NCBI GenBank assembly: GCA_903896505.1
Contig: CAITXU010000120.1
Coordinates: forward strand, 1-48,202
Length of the DNA: 48,202 nucleotides
Source: an uncultured Verrucomicrobiota bacterium
Lineage (GTDB): Bacteria > Verrucomicrobiota > Verrucomicrobiia > Limisphaerales > UBA9464
Direction: 5' to 3'
The translations under genes and the position numbers were made by a program. Shown here in pieces: positions 37,673 to 46,655 of this stretch. The notes beneath the pieces were generated by a model. The model was not told the DNA's origin, did no database searches, and saw only the letters and a program-made list of their open reading frames with translations. The stretch's first letter is position 1. Each line of letters starts with the position of its first letter.

Positions 37673-38479
37673 TCACGCCGTTGCCAGAACCTCAACCAGG
37701 TACCGCAACTCGGTATCAACCTCCAATGAGGAGGGAACGGTTTGGGCGATTTCACCCCGGACGATGGCTCGAAATCGCTTTCGCAATCGATGAATGGCGA
37801 CCTTGACTGCGCCTTCGCTCATTCCCATTTGACGCGCGGCGTCGGTTTGCGAACCGGCGGCCTCACCGATAAGCCACGGTTTCAGGATGGAAAAGTGGTG
37901 CGACTTTCCTTCTTCCGATAATTCCCTGGATAACACGGCGAAAGAGCGCTCGATCAGATGGATGGCCCACTGTCGGTCGAAGTAGGCATCGGGGACATTC
38001 GCCTGGCGATCCGGGATTTGGATTCCAGCACCGGTGCCACCTTCCGTGCCCAACTGATCTTCAATCGACTCGGGTATCCTTCCACCTCCCCGTTTTTCAG
38101 CTTGGTCAAAGGCACGGCGGTCAGATAGAAAATGCTTCACTGCTCCCAGCAGGAAGGAGCGGAAACGGCCCTGCCGGGGGTCTGCGAGCTCAAACCCGCG
38201 ACCCGCGAGGACACGGGCGAAGAAGTCCTGCGTCAACTCGCGGGCCGTTTCGTCGTCCCGACCCTCCGTTTTAAGAAAGCGATAGACCGGGGTCCAGTAC
38301 GCCTCGCAAAGCTGTCCCAAGGCGAGTCGCGCCTCGGGACCATCGCCCCGCGCCGCAAGGACCACCGTCCAATGGGTGGTGGCGAAGACCCGGCCCGAGG
38401 TGTCAGGGGTCCCGGGTTCCGATTTGAATGGGGAATCACTCACAACAAAATCGAAGTTGTAGACGGTGTCGGTGCCCAT
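37673..38479 (-). CDS. ECF-type RNA polymerase sigma factor
   Basis: A 268-residue sigma-70 family factor. Region 2 is in LTQDFFARVLAGRGFELADP through RSFLLGAVKHFLSDRRA, and region 4 is the HTH QTDAARQMGMSEGAVKVAIHRLRKRF. Its N-terminal part is longer than in classical ECF factors and its linker is about 70 residues. Factors of this length next to Ser/Thr kinases are frequent in Verrucomicrobia and Planctomycetes. The kinase gene lies 494 bases upstream on the same strand; the two probably form a signalling pair. The ATG at 38479 is preferred to the upstream in-frame start, whose codons look like repeat DNA. Confidence 0.88.
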   Translation of the reverse strand: MGTDTVYNFDFVVSDSPFKSEPGTPDTSGRVFATTHWTVVLAARGDGPEARLALGQLCEAYWTPVYRFLKTEGRDDETARELTQDFFARVLAGRGFELADPRQGRFRSFLLGAVKHFLSDRRAFDQAEKRGGGRIPESIEDQLGTEGGTGAGIQIPDRQANVPDAYFDRQWAIHLIERSFAVLSRELSEEGKSHHFSILKPWLIGEAAGSQTDAARQMGMSEGAVKVAIHRLRKRFRAIVRGEIAQTVPSSLEVDTELRYLVEVLATA

Positions 38480-38551
38480 GAACCGGCCACCTCGCCACAG
38501 TAGACCGCTTGACCTCAAGCGGCGTAAACCTACCGGACCGCCCATCCCGCC

Positions 38552-38893
38552 GGGTCGGGGGACCCGGCCTACAGCATGCCGCCGCCAACGAGTCCGTCAG
38601 GTTTGAAATCCTGCGAAACCGCAGGCTTCCATCCGTAGCGCTCAGGGTCAGGCGAGTTATAACTTGCGGGGCGGGCTTGATTTGGACCGCCGTGCGGACA
38701 AGACGTCCGCGCTCCGGGAGTAGGCGTGATTTGGAATGCCTCCGGCTCGGCAGGAGCGTCGGTCCTGCGGACGGCCCAATGGGTTTCGACCGTGTGGATT
38801 GGGAGTGGCTCGGACCGCCGCGGCTCGGCGGGAGCCTCGCCCTACCAATGTTACTCTCATTCAATAGGTTGGAATTGAATCGCATGGTTGGGG
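38552..38893. repeat. Composite of repeats C, 78-bp unit and half of hairpin A
   Basis: From 38552 the block GGGACCCGGCCTACAGC matches repeat C (18.6 kb); from 38632 the second C block follows. At 38744-38800 a 78-bp unit relative is seen, and 38822-38850 is the left arm of hairpin A followed by a loop and a degraded right arm near 38883-38893. The order C, unit, A resembles that at 17.6-18.9 kb only in pieces, so these elements have been shuffled. No gene occupies 38480-38973. Confidence 0.75.
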
Positions 38894-38973
38894 AGAAAAA
38901 CGGTGATTTGGAAGGTAGGAATACCTGGGCTACGTCGGATGGCCACGGGAATATCCATATGGTTGGCTCTATT

Positions 38974-41208
38974 TTATTTGCTGTTGGGTCCCGCGGCATA
39001 GGCAAAGGCCGCCTTGGCTGCAGCTAGTTCATTCTCAGCCGCTTCAAGCTCCTTACGGGTCGCTTGTCCGGCTGAAAAGCGGATTTCAGCGATGTTCATC
39101 ATCTCCTCGGCGTAGGCCAGGCGATCGAAGGCCGCATCGAGGGGGAGACCGCGAAATTCGTCTTCAGCCAGGTACAACCCATAGAGGGCACCGGCCATTT
39201 CAGGTCCCGAAGTCGGCAGGACACCCACCCGAGCCTGGGCACGGACTTCCTCAGAATGTTTCCAGGCATTGTGCCAACGAAGCGCCGCCGCCCAGGCTAC
39301 CTCGGAGTTGGGAACATTGGGAATGGCATAGCGAGCCCTGATTTCAACCGGCAACTGAATGGATGCCAGGTTGGTCAGCAGGATTTGAGGCAATCCCCCA
39401 ATATCGCCATTGGTCGTCGTTCGCGAAAGGAGTTCCAATTGAATGGGCTGGCCGTCCACCCATAACAGGGCCCCGCGATGGTTCCATAGCTGAGCCTTCA
39501 AGACGTCGATTTGAAACCTGTCCGTGGAATACGGATTTAGCGGCATGCGACTTTGGATGTTCAATCCGTGAGCGTCATCCGACCCGATGACTCCCTTGAA
39601 TTGCAGTTGATTCGAAGATATCTGCCACGAGACCCGGAGATCAGTGGAATAGATGCCTGGTTTTAATTCCAACAGCGGAGCGGTGATGCGCTGTTGACCC
39701 CAAATCAGTCGAAGGTCGGTAGGCTCAACGGTCGTCAGTCGAACAGTCATGTTTTCCTCCTGACCAGTCATCACTTTATGCTCGAGAACCTGACTCTCCC
39801 ACCAATTCCCTTGGTTTATTGCCTGTCCGTATTCCGTCGTGTCGCGCCGCCTGAAAATGACCGGAATGACAATGCCGACCGCCAGAAAGAGTACGGGAAC
39901 GACCAGACCGATCAGCAACGTATAGAATATCCGGCGCGGCCAGGGACTCCACGGCGAAACCGGATGGGTTGGGCTCGTCCGGGTTGCCATCTTTCGATAT
40001 CCAAAGACCAAGAGCGCAACCGTCCCAAGCGGGATCAATACGGCGATGAGCACCCCGAGCAGATCTCGACCGCCTCGGGCAACCGCGGGTGCCACGACTC
40101 CTGACACGAACATGCTGGCAGGAATGAGGAGGAGGGACAGCAACAGCCAGAACAAACGATTGGGCCACGGGTTGGGCCGAGCCGCATCAGCCTTGGGGCC
40201 AGAGACCGATGAAGTGGAAGGATTTGTCACTCCGTCCGTTGCGATCGGCGGACTTTGCCTTTCCCCCAGGCTTTCCACCTGTGTTTTCACCTCGCTGACA
40301 CTCTGCTGGCGAAATTCGCGCTCCTTGGCCAACGCCCGGAACACAATGGCATCGACCCGGGCATCGGTGTCCGACTTCTCCGAGGGAGCGGCAAATCGCC
40401 CCAGCGGTAGTTCTCCGGTCAACAATTCATAAAAGATGACGCCGAGAGAATAAATGTCGGCCCGATGATCGACATCGCTGGGATGTTCGACCTGCTCCGG
40501 GGCCATGTAATGGGCCGTGCCCAAACGGGAGCCGCTTTGGGTCAGGGTCACGTCGGCCGGACGATCTCCCGGTTCCACCATGAGCTTCGCAATACCGAAA
40601 TCCGCCAACTTCACCCGCCCCTGGCTATCCAAAAGGATGTTCTCGGGTTTGATGTCGCGATGGAGCACCCCCTTCTCGTGGGCAAATTGAAGGGCTTCAC
40701 AAATCTTGGGAACGATGGCCAGCGCCTCCCGGGATGAAAATCGTCCGGCCTGCATGGCTTGCCGAAGGTTCACGCCGTCGACGTATTCCAGCAGTAGAAA
40801 GCAGTACCCGGCGGACTGTCCGAAGTCGTAGACGGCGACGATGTTGGGGTGATTGAGTCGGGCGAGAAACTTCGCCTCCCGTTGGAATCGCTCGGCGAAG
40901 GCCGGGTCTGAAGCCAGAGTCTGCGGTAAGACCTTCAGCGCAACCCATCGGTCCAACTGGGGCTGGCGGGCCTTGTAAACCACGCCCATTCCCCCAAAAC
41001 CGATGATCTCAATGATTTCGAGCTGCGGGAAGGCGGCAGCCACGCTCTCGATGGATGGGAGACTGGTCATGGGACCCAGCTTTCGACCGGCATCAGTTCC
41101 ATTGGCGGCACCGGCCAGGAGGCAGCCCGGGCAGAGACCCTCAGGTGCATCGGGTGGAATGGCAGCACCACACTTGGGACAGGAATTCGGAATCCGTTCT
41201 GTATTCAT
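38974..41208 (-). CDS. Transmembrane Ser/Thr protein kinase with zinc-ribbon N-terminus
   Basis: A 744-residue kinase. A zinc ribbon with C10, C13, C26 and C29 (CPKC...CPGC) opens it. The kinase domain spans about residues 62-320: Gly loop IIGFGGMGVVYKA, K92 in VALKVL, HRDIKPENILL with D185, DFG at 203-205, and APEQ at 236-239. Three membrane helices follow (about 355-380, 388-412, 430-455). The extracytoplasmic part is a beta-rich domain, and the last 100 residues are helical and Ala/Glu-rich. It lies upstream of the ECF sigma gene, so sigma activity may be controlled by phosphorylation, as in related pairs. A broken copy of its catalytic core lies at 32525-32632. Confidence 0.92.
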   Translation of the reverse strand: MNTERIPNSCPKCGAAIPPDAPEGLCPGCLLAGAANGTDAGRKLGPMTSLPSIESVAAAFPQLEIIEIIGFGGMGVVYKARQPQLDRWVALKVLPQTLASDPAFAERFQREAKFLARLNHPNIVAVYDFGQSAGYCFLLLEYVDGVNLRQAMQAGRFSSREALAIVPKICEALQFAHEKGVLHRDIKPENILLDSQGRVKLADFGIAKLMVEPGDRPADVTLTQSGSRLGTAHYMAPEQVEHPSDVDHRADIYSLGVIFYELLTGELPLGRFAAPSEKSDTDARVDAIVFRALAKEREFRQQSVSEVKTQVESLGERQSPPIATDGVTNPSTSSVSGPKADAARPNPWPNRLFWLLLSLLLIPASMFVSGVVAPAVARGGRDLLGVLIAVLIPLGTVALLVFGYRKMATRTSPTHPVSPWSPWPRRIFYTLLIGLVVPVLFLAVGIVIPVIFRRRDTTEYGQAINQGNWWESQVLEHKVMTGQEENMTVRLTTVEPTDLRLIWGQQRITAPLLELKPGIYSTDLRVSWQISSNQLQFKGVIGSDDAHGLNIQSRMPLNPYSTDRFQIDVLKAQLWNHRGALLWVDGQPIQLELLSRTTTNGDIGGLPQILLTNLASIQLPVEIRARYAIPNVPNSEVAWAAALRWHNAWKHSEEVRAQARVGVLPTSGPEMAGALYGLYLAEDEFRGLPLDAAFDRLAYAEEMMNIAEIRFSAGQATRKELEAAENELAAAKAAFAYAAGPNSK

Positions 41209-41286
41209 CGAGGCTTCCTGAGGCGACCTAAGCCCGACGTTACACGGTCAATTGGGGAAAGAAGAACAAAAGTAAGCACAACAGAT

Positions 41287-41470
41287 GACCTGTCCCTTAG
41301 TTATACCATATCGTTTTTAACCACCGTCGCTTGGACACCACCCGATCGGTCGTCCTCCAGCTAAAACCTCGAATCCGAACCTCCATCTTGGTACCGGACC
41401 CTACATCCCAGCTTGGGCCGTTGGCCCTGGGGGCCATGGGAATTATAAACTATTGACCTGTCCCTTAGTT
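41287..41470. repeat. Pair of GACCTGTCCCTT REP-like motifs, copies 2 and 3
   Basis: GACCTGTCCCTTAGTT occurs at 41287-41302 and again at 41455-41470, both in the same orientation and 168 bases apart. The same core is next to the transposase remnant at 2450. The stretch between them contains no gene and no transposase, so it may be a non-autonomous element. Nothing else was recognised in 41209-41615. Confidence 0.6.
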
Positions 41471-41615
41471 GAATACTTCCCGGGAAAGGCTGGCGCCGTT
41501 TCGCTCGTCGGTGCCGCCGGGTGATTGGAACTCAGACCCGCAGATCGATCCAACAACGGGTTCTGGTCGGGTAGAGTTTGCGCCGACTGACGCTCGGCGG
41601 CTACGAAATCGGGGA

Positions 41616-42725
41616 CTATTTCAAACGATCGGGATTTAACCCCTGTAAATCTTCGGGAAGAAATAGTCCGTCCTTGCGGATGACTTCGCCATCGAAGGTA
41701 ACGGTTCCCCCGCCCCACTCAGGACGCTGAATCAGCACCATGTCCCAATGCACTGCAGACCGGTTGCCATTGTCGCAATCCTCGTAGGCCTGGCCCGGGG
41801 TGAAATGCAGGGAGCCAGCGATTTTTTCATCGAACAGGATGTCGCACATCGGGTTGAGGATGTACGGATTGAATCCGAGGCTGAACTCCCCGATGTAACG
41901 GGCGCCATCGTCGGTATCGAGGATTTCGTTGAGACGTTTGTCGTTCGAACTGGTCGCTTTGACGATTCGACCTTTGCTGAATTCCAGACGCACATTTTCG
42001 AATTTGGTGCCCGAATAAAGGGTGGGGGTATTGAAGGAGATGCGGCCCTCGACCGAGTCCCGGATCGGACAGGAAAAGACCTCTCCGTCAGGGATGTTGC
42101 GCAGTCCCTCACAGGGACGAGCTCCAATGCCCCGAATGCTGAACGAAAGGTCGGTGCCGGGCGATACCAGATGAACCCGGTCGGCGGCCTTCATCCGGGC
42201 AACGAGCGGTTCCATGGCAGCAGCCATCCGGGCATAGTCCATGGTACAAACGTCAAAATAGAAATCCTCAAAGGCTTCCGTACTCATATTGGCGGCCTGA
42301 GCCATACTGGGGGTCGGCCAGCGCAGCACACACCACTTCGTGTCATTGACCCGATAGTCCAGCAGGGGGCGCAGGGTCCGGGCATACAATTGCTGCCGGT
42401 CGCTGGGCACGTCGGAGCCCTCACTCGAGTTGTGCGCACCGCGAATGGCAATGTAGGCCTGCATTTGTTGCATCCGATGCAGTTCGATGGTCTTCACCAG
42501 TTCGGCATGAGCCGGGGTCGTTGCGCGTTGAACTTCCCTTGAAATACGGGAGTGCCGCATCTCAATGATCGGAACCGCTTCGGCGGCGCGCACCGCCCGG
42601 ACCAGGGCGATGCCCATTTCATCGGGGACGTCGGTCAGTTCAATCAGGATGTTTTCTCCCGGGCGCAGGGCACAGGAATACTGCACGAGAAGTCGGGCCA
42701 GCTTTTCGAAACGGGAATCGTTCAT
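41616..42725 (-). CDS. Aminopeptidase, family M29
   Basis: A 369-residue cytoplasmic metallopeptidase of the AmpS/AmpT/PepS type, which removes N-terminal residues from peptides. Family features include the N-terminal LARLLVQYSCALRPGENILI, the central FSIRGIGARPCEG and the metal-site C-terminal part with GEFSLGFNPYI, EDCDNGNRSAVHWDMVLI. Family M29 members bind two metal ions through conserved Glu, His and Tyr residues; an Asp/Glu-rich segment is visible but I do not assign ligands by number. ATG at 42725 is chosen over ATG at 42734 since MNDSRFEKLA is the usual start. It lies 30 bases after mazG on the same strand, in a run with proB. Confidence 0.88.
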   Translation of the reverse strand: MNDSRFEKLARLLVQYSCALRPGENILIELTDVPDEMGIALVRAVRAAEAVPIIEMRHSRISREVQRATTPAHAELVKTIELHRMQQMQAYIAIRGAHNSSEGSDVPSDRQQLYARTLRPLLDYRVNDTKWCVLRWPTPSMAQAANMSTEAFEDFYFDVCTMDYARMAAAMEPLVARMKAADRVHLVSPGTDLSFSIRGIGARPCEGLRNIPDGEVFSCPIRDSVEGRISFNTPTLYSGTKFENVRLEFSKGRIVKATSSNDKRLNEILDTDDGARYIGEFSLGFNPYILNPMCDILFDEKIAGSLHFTPGQAYEDCDNGNRSAVHWDMVLIQRPEWGGGTVTFDGEVIRKDGLFLPEDLQGLNPDRLK

Positions 42726-42754
42726 GGAAAACAAGGGAGTCGATGGAACCTACT

Positions 42755-43474
42755 TTAGGATAAGGATGGTTGAGGCGGCGGATTTGTCACGTTTTCGGCA
42801 GCATTTGCCGCTTCCGAACGGCGCCAGCCGCGTTCCCGTTTGCGAGCCTCGCTGCGGAGGAGGCTTTCGGCAGACCAACCACGGACCTCGCACAGTTGAG
42901 CCAGGCGGAAAAGTTCGGCGGCCACTTCGGCTTCTGAGTTGGGTCCGGGATTTACCGGAGCAGGGTACATGGCATCCAAGGCCGCTTTTCGGGCCTTTTT
43001 GGTCAATTTCTGGGCGTACATGAGTGCGGGCAATCGGCGCGGGATACCGTCCAGCGCCGACTTCCGTTCATGTTTCGATCCTGCCTTTTCGGCTCGTTTG
43101 ATCTTCTCCCAATTGGCCCAGACTTCTCCAATGCCACTGACGGCGGTGTCGCCAAAGACATGCGGATGTCGACGAATGAGCTTTTCGACCAACTGGCGGC
43201 AGATGACGTCGAAATCGAAGGCACCTCGTTCCATTCCCATTTGCGCGTGAAAAACCACCTGGAGGAGTAGGTCACCGAGTTCCTCGCTCATTTCCTGGTC
43301 ATCTCCGGCATCAATGGCGTCGAGCAGTTCGTAGACTTCCTCCACGGCGTGCCAGCGCAGGGATTGGTGGTCTTGTTCCCGGTCCCAGGGACAGCCATCG
43401 GGGGCCCGCAACGCCGCCATCACCTCCCGAAGTTGTTCGATCCACGAGGATTGGGGATTAGGTGGGGGACGCAT
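42755..43474 (-). CDS. mazG: MazG-type nucleotide pyrophosphohydrolase
   Basis: A 239-residue cytoplasmic NTP pyrophosphohydrolase. The all-alpha MazG domain carries CPWDREQDHQSLRWHAVEEVYELLDAI with the metal-binding Glu residues, followed by EELGDLLLQVVFHAQMG. The C-terminal half FDVICRQLVEKLIRRHPHVFG is the second helical part of the classic MazG. It cleanses abnormal or excess nucleotides and in E. coli lowers ppGpp; the role here is inferred from the family. It is placed 37 bases after proB and just before the M29 aminopeptidase on the same strand, probably one transcript. Confidence 0.93.
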   Translation of the reverse strand: MRPPPNPQSSWIEQLREVMAALRAPDGCPWDREQDHQSLRWHAVEEVYELLDAIDAGDDQEMSEELGDLLLQVVFHAQMGMERGAFDFDVICRQLVEKLIRRHPHVFGDTAVSGIGEVWANWEKIKRAEKAGSKHERKSALDGIPRRLPALMYAQKLTKKARKAALDAMYPAPVNPGPNSEAEVAAELFRLAQLCEVRGWSAESLLRSEARKRERGWRRSEAANAAENVTNPPPQPSLS

Positions 43475-43511
43475 GGGAATCTGGGGCGTGATCGATGTGA
43501 AGAGCGGTGGA

Positions 43512-44588
43512 CTAGAGCATCACGAGGTCGTCCCGATGCACCACTTCCCGGCGGCGACGTGGTTCAGCCGAAAGGTCGGTAGCCCCAATACGGGCTTTGC
43601 CCCGGGCGAATTCGGTTCCCTCGAGATCGCAAATGCGGACGACATCCCCTTCCGAGAAGCTCCCCTCATGGCGGGCGATTCCAGGGACCAGAAGGCTGGT
43701 GCCGCGGTCCCGCAGGGCTTTTCGGGCTCCTTCATCGACCACCAGTGTCCCCTTGGGATGATGAAAGAAGGCAATCCAACGTTTGCGACCCTTCAGTTTG
43801 GCCGGACGCGGAACAAACAAGGTGCCTTCGTCCTGACCGGCCATAATGTTGGCAAGGACGGTGGCCCGGCGTCCCGGGGCAATCACGAGGGGGATGCCTG
43901 CGCGCACGGCGATGCGGGCGGCTTGAATCTTGGTGGCCATGCCGCCCACCGCGGTGGCACTGCTGGTGCCTCCGGCCATGGCGACGATGCGGTCATCGAT
44001 GGCGTCGACCATGGTCAGCAACCGGGCATTGGGTGTGCCGAAGTTTTCCATCAACCCCTCCGAGGTGGTCAAAATCACCAGCAAATCGGCGGGCAGCAAG
44101 CAGGCGACCAAGGCGGAGAGTTTGTCATTGTCGCCAAAGCGCAGTTCAGTGAACGAGACGGCGTCATTTTCGTTGATGATGGGAACCACGCCACGCTGGA
44201 GCAAAGCCACGAGGGTATTGCGGGCATTGAGGTGGCGCTCATGGTGTTCCAGATCGTCGTGGGTCAGGAGAACCTGAGCCACGTTCAGTCGGTGGGCTTC
44301 GAACAGGCGTTCGTAGGTGGCCATCAACCGCGACTGTCCGACGGCCGCGCAGGCTTGGAGCTCGGCCAGGGTGGTGGGACGTTTCGAGAAACCCAGCACG
44401 CCCATGCCGGCACCGACCGCTCCCGAGGTCACCAGCACCACTTCATGACCGAGCGCCCGGAGTCCGGCCACCTGGGCGACGAGTTGGGTCAACTGGCCCC
44501 AATCAGGCCTCTTGGCCTCGTCGGTAAGGATGCCGGTTCCGAGTTTGACAACGATGCGCGTGACGTGCCGCAACAATTCAGACCGCAC
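43512..44588 (-). CDS. proB: Glutamate 5-kinase
   Basis: A 358-residue cytoplasmic enzyme that phosphorylates glutamate with ATP as the first step of proline synthesis. The kinase domain of the amino acid kinase fold has VVKLGTGILTDE, VLVTSGAVGAGMGVLG and PIINENDAVSFTELRFGDNDKLSALVA, then AVGGMATKIQAARIA. The C-terminal PUA domain runs from about residue 275 to 355 (GTLVVDEGARKALRDRGTSLL to GKARIG). Length fits the two-domain type. The gene is divergent from the M42 peptidase gene and followed by mazG and the M29 aminopeptidase gene; proA is not in the window. Confidence 0.96.
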   Translation of the reverse strand: MRSELLRHVTRIVVKLGTGILTDEAKRPDWGQLTQLVAQVAGLRALGHEVVLVTSGAVGAGMGVLGFSKRPTTLAELQACAAVGQSRLMATYERLFEAHRLNVAQVLLTHDDLEHHERHLNARNTLVALLQRGVVPIINENDAVSFTELRFGDNDKLSALVACLLPADLLVILTTSEGLMENFGTPNARLLTMVDAIDDRIVAMAGGTSSATAVGGMATKIQAARIAVRAGIPLVIAPGRRATVLANIMAGQDEGTLFVPRPAKLKGRKRWIAFFHHPKGTLVVDEGARKALRDRGTSLLVPGIARHEGSFSEGDVVRICDLEGTEFARGKARIGATDLSAEPRRRREVVHRDDLVML

Positions 44589-44682
44589 CGGGGAAAACTA
44601 GCGAATCCGGACGGGGGAGCGAAGCGGGAAGCAGCAAATTTGATTGGGAGGGACCTGCCTTGAGCGGTACTTTCCGGCCCCT

Positions 44683-45753
44683 GTGAACGCTGATTCGCTC
44701 GAATTTTTGGAAACCCTGGTGAATACCCCCAGCCCGACCGGTCACGAGACGCGGGGACAGCGGGTGTGGCTCGACCGGGTCTCCCGTTGGGCTCAAGAGA
44801 CCACGCATGACGCGTACGGCAATTGCGTGGCCTTCCTCAATCGAGGGGGCGGTCCCCGCATCATGTTGGCGGCCCATGCCGACGAAATCGCCATGGGGGT
44901 CAACTACATCACCGCCGAGGGTTTCATCCACGTCCGGAAGATGGGCGGAATCAACCCTGGAATCACCCGGGCACAGCGGGCCACCATCCATACCCGCAAT
45001 GGCCCGGTGCTCGGGGTGTTTGGAAGTGTCGCTCCCCATCTAACTAGGGGCGATGAACCCGCCAAGGAACCCAAAATACACGATCTCTTCCTGGACATCG
45101 GTGTTTCCAACCGGGAAGAGGCGCTGAGCCTGGTGCGGATGGGGGACCCGATTACCCTGAACGACCGTTTTGAACGGTTGCGAGGCGACTTGGTGGTGGC
45201 GCGGGCGCTGGACAACCGGATTGGGACCTGGGCGGTTGCTGAAACCGTCCGGCTCCTCAAGGAGAGCGACGAACCGTTTGCGGCCGAGGTCTGTGCGGTT
45301 TCCAATGTCCAGGAAGAGGTGGGATTGCTCGGTGCCCGGCAAATTGCCTACACCCTCAAACCGGATGTCGCCCTCGTGGTCGACGTGACCCATGCGACCG
45401 ACTACCCGACCATCGACCAGCGGCAGCACGGGGACATCAAGATTGGGCGGGGCCCGACCCTGACCCACGGCGGTTGCAACCATCCTGCGGTATTATCGCG
45501 CTTGGAGAGCCTGGCAGCGGCCGAGGGAATTCCCCTGCAGCATGAGGCAATGAGTGCCACCAGTGGCACCGATACGGACGTCATTTTCTGGACCCGTGGC
45601 GGCATTCCGTGCGGCTTGATCAGCCTCCCCAACCGGTACATGCACTCGCCGGTGGAAGTGGTTTCACTGAAGGACCTGGAAGCGATCCCGCGCCTGATGG
45701 CGGCCTTTGTCCGGAGCGTGAAGCCCGGTGAAGAATTCAAGGTGACGATTTAA
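44683..45753 (+). CDS. Aminopeptidase, family M42
   Basis: A 356-residue cytoplasmic dinuclear metallopeptidase. Metal sites: AAHADEIAMGV with the conserved His, VVARALDNRIGTWA with the bridging Asp, VSNVQEEVGLLGA with catalytic Glu-Glu, VVDVTHATDYP with the Asp, and the terminal RYMHSPVEVVS with the His. Related enzymes form large tetrahedral complexes that trim peptides. The initiation codon is probably GTG at 44683 (VNADSLEFLETLV); a TTG at 44644 would add 13 residues that lack similarity. It is divergent from proB and its end overlaps that of the convergent uracil-DNA glycosylase gene by 17 bases. Confidence 0.9.
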   Translation: MNADSLEFLETLVNTPSPTGHETRGQRVWLDRVSRWAQETTHDAYGNCVAFLNRGGGPRIMLAAHADEIAMGVNYITAEGFIHVRKMGGINPGITRAQRATIHTRNGPVLGVFGSVAPHLTRGDEPAKEPKIHDLFLDIGVSNREEALSLVRMGDPITLNDRFERLRGDLVVARALDNRIGTWAVAETVRLLKESDEPFAAEVCAVSNVQEEVGLLGARQIAYTLKPDVALVVDVTHATDYPTIDQRQHGDIKIGRGPTLTHGGCNHPAVLSRLESLAAAEGIPLQHEAMSATSGTDTDVIFWTRGGIPCGLISLPNRYMHSPVEVVSLKDLEAIPRLMAAFVRSVKPGEEFKVTI

Positions 45754-46333
45754 GGACGGCGGAGACTTGGCGGCGGAGCTCGGGGAGAATTTCCTGTTCG
45801 AACCAAGGGTTCTTTTTCAGCCACAGGTTGTTGCGGGGACTGGGATGGGGCAGCGGCCACACCGTCGGCTGAAACTCGCGCCAGGCTCGAACGGTATCGG
45901 TCAGTGTTTCCCGGTTGCGCTCTCGGAGATGCCAATCCAGGGCGTATTGGCCAATGACCAAGGTCAGGGCGACCTTCTTCAGACCGCCAAGGACGCGTTC
46001 TCTCCATGCCTCGGCACATTCGGGCCGCGGTGGAAGGTCGCCGCTGGAACCTGTTCCCGGGTAGCAAAAACCCATGGGAACGATGGCCATGCGGGAGGGG
46101 TCATAAAAGGTTTCGCGGTCCACTCCGAGCCAGAGGCGGAGCCGATCCCCACTGGGATCATTGAAGGGAATGCCCGTCTCATGAACCCGCCGTCCGGGCG
46201 CTTGTCCGGCAATAAGAATTCGAGCGGTGGAGCCCATCTGAAATACAGGTCGCGGCCCGAGGGGAAGATGGGCGGCGCACAGGGTGCACGCCCGAATCTC
46301 CTGCCCCAGCGATTCAAGAGGTTGCGAAATCAT
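45737..46333 (-). CDS. Uracil-DNA glycosylase superfamily protein
   Basis: A 198-residue DNA repair-type protein. The substrate site is GQAPGRRVHETGIPFNDPSG and the C-terminal motif is HPSPRNN, resembling the bacterial family 4-like group. Cysteines C16 and C19 (CTLC) plus those in FCYPGTG and PECAEAW could bind an iron-sulfur cluster, as in family 4 enzymes, though this is inferred. The catalytic Asp of family 4 (in the GQAPG motif region) is not obvious, so substrate may differ from uracil. ATG at 46333 is preferred; an upstream start would begin in repeat C-like DNA. It ends 17 bases inside the convergent M42 gene. Confidence 0.8.
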   Translation of the reverse strand: MISQPLESLGQEIRACTLCAAHLPLGPRPVFQMGSTARILIAGQAPGRRVHETGIPFNDPSGDRLRLWLGVDRETFYDPSRMAIVPMGFCYPGTGSSGDLPPRPECAEAWRERVLGGLKKVALTLVIGQYALDWHLRERNRETLTDTVRAWREFQPTVWPLPHPSPRNNLWLKKNPWFEQEILPELRRQVSAVLKSSP

Positions 46334-46371
46334 GGGGCGGGACTTGAAGGACTGCTGCGGAAGCACCACAT

Positions 46372-46619
46372 CCGTGGCACCAGGGGTCAGGTTGGTTATA
46401 ACCAGGCTAAACTGCGTAGCGGGCGTGCTTTGGACCACCTCCGGCTCATCGGCCGCGCCGAGGTGCCTTTAGAACGGGAGCGGTGACGATCCCTGCAATG
46501 ATTGGGGACTTGTCCCGCAGTGGCGGGACGCGTCCCTCCGTTGTGCGGCTCGGCAGGAGCCTCGCCCTACCGATGTTGCTCTCATTCAATAGGTTGCAAT
46601 TCAATTGGATGGTTGGGAA
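46372..46619. repeat. Composite of repeats C, B and half of hairpin A
   Basis: Repeat C (46372-46461) is followed by GGTGCCTTTAGAACGGGAG of repeat B (from 46462), a hairpin CCCGCAGTGGCGGG near 46515, and the left arm of hairpin A (46547-46573) with its loop and degraded right arm to 46619. The order C-B matches 18.8 kb. The stretch 46334-46730 has no full gene. Confidence 0.8.
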
Positions 46620-46655
46620 CAAGGACGGTTATTGGGGGGGACCAGACTCGATCAG

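Noticed and set aside
38436..39005. Minus-strand frame of 189 codons between the kinase and sigma genes
   Set aside because: Its sequence is repeat C, the 78-bp unit and hairpin A translated; the same text appears in other frames at other repeat loci.
43473..44663. Plus-strand frame of 396 codons opposite proB
   Set aside because: Gly/His-rich product without a domain; proB on the other strand is certain.
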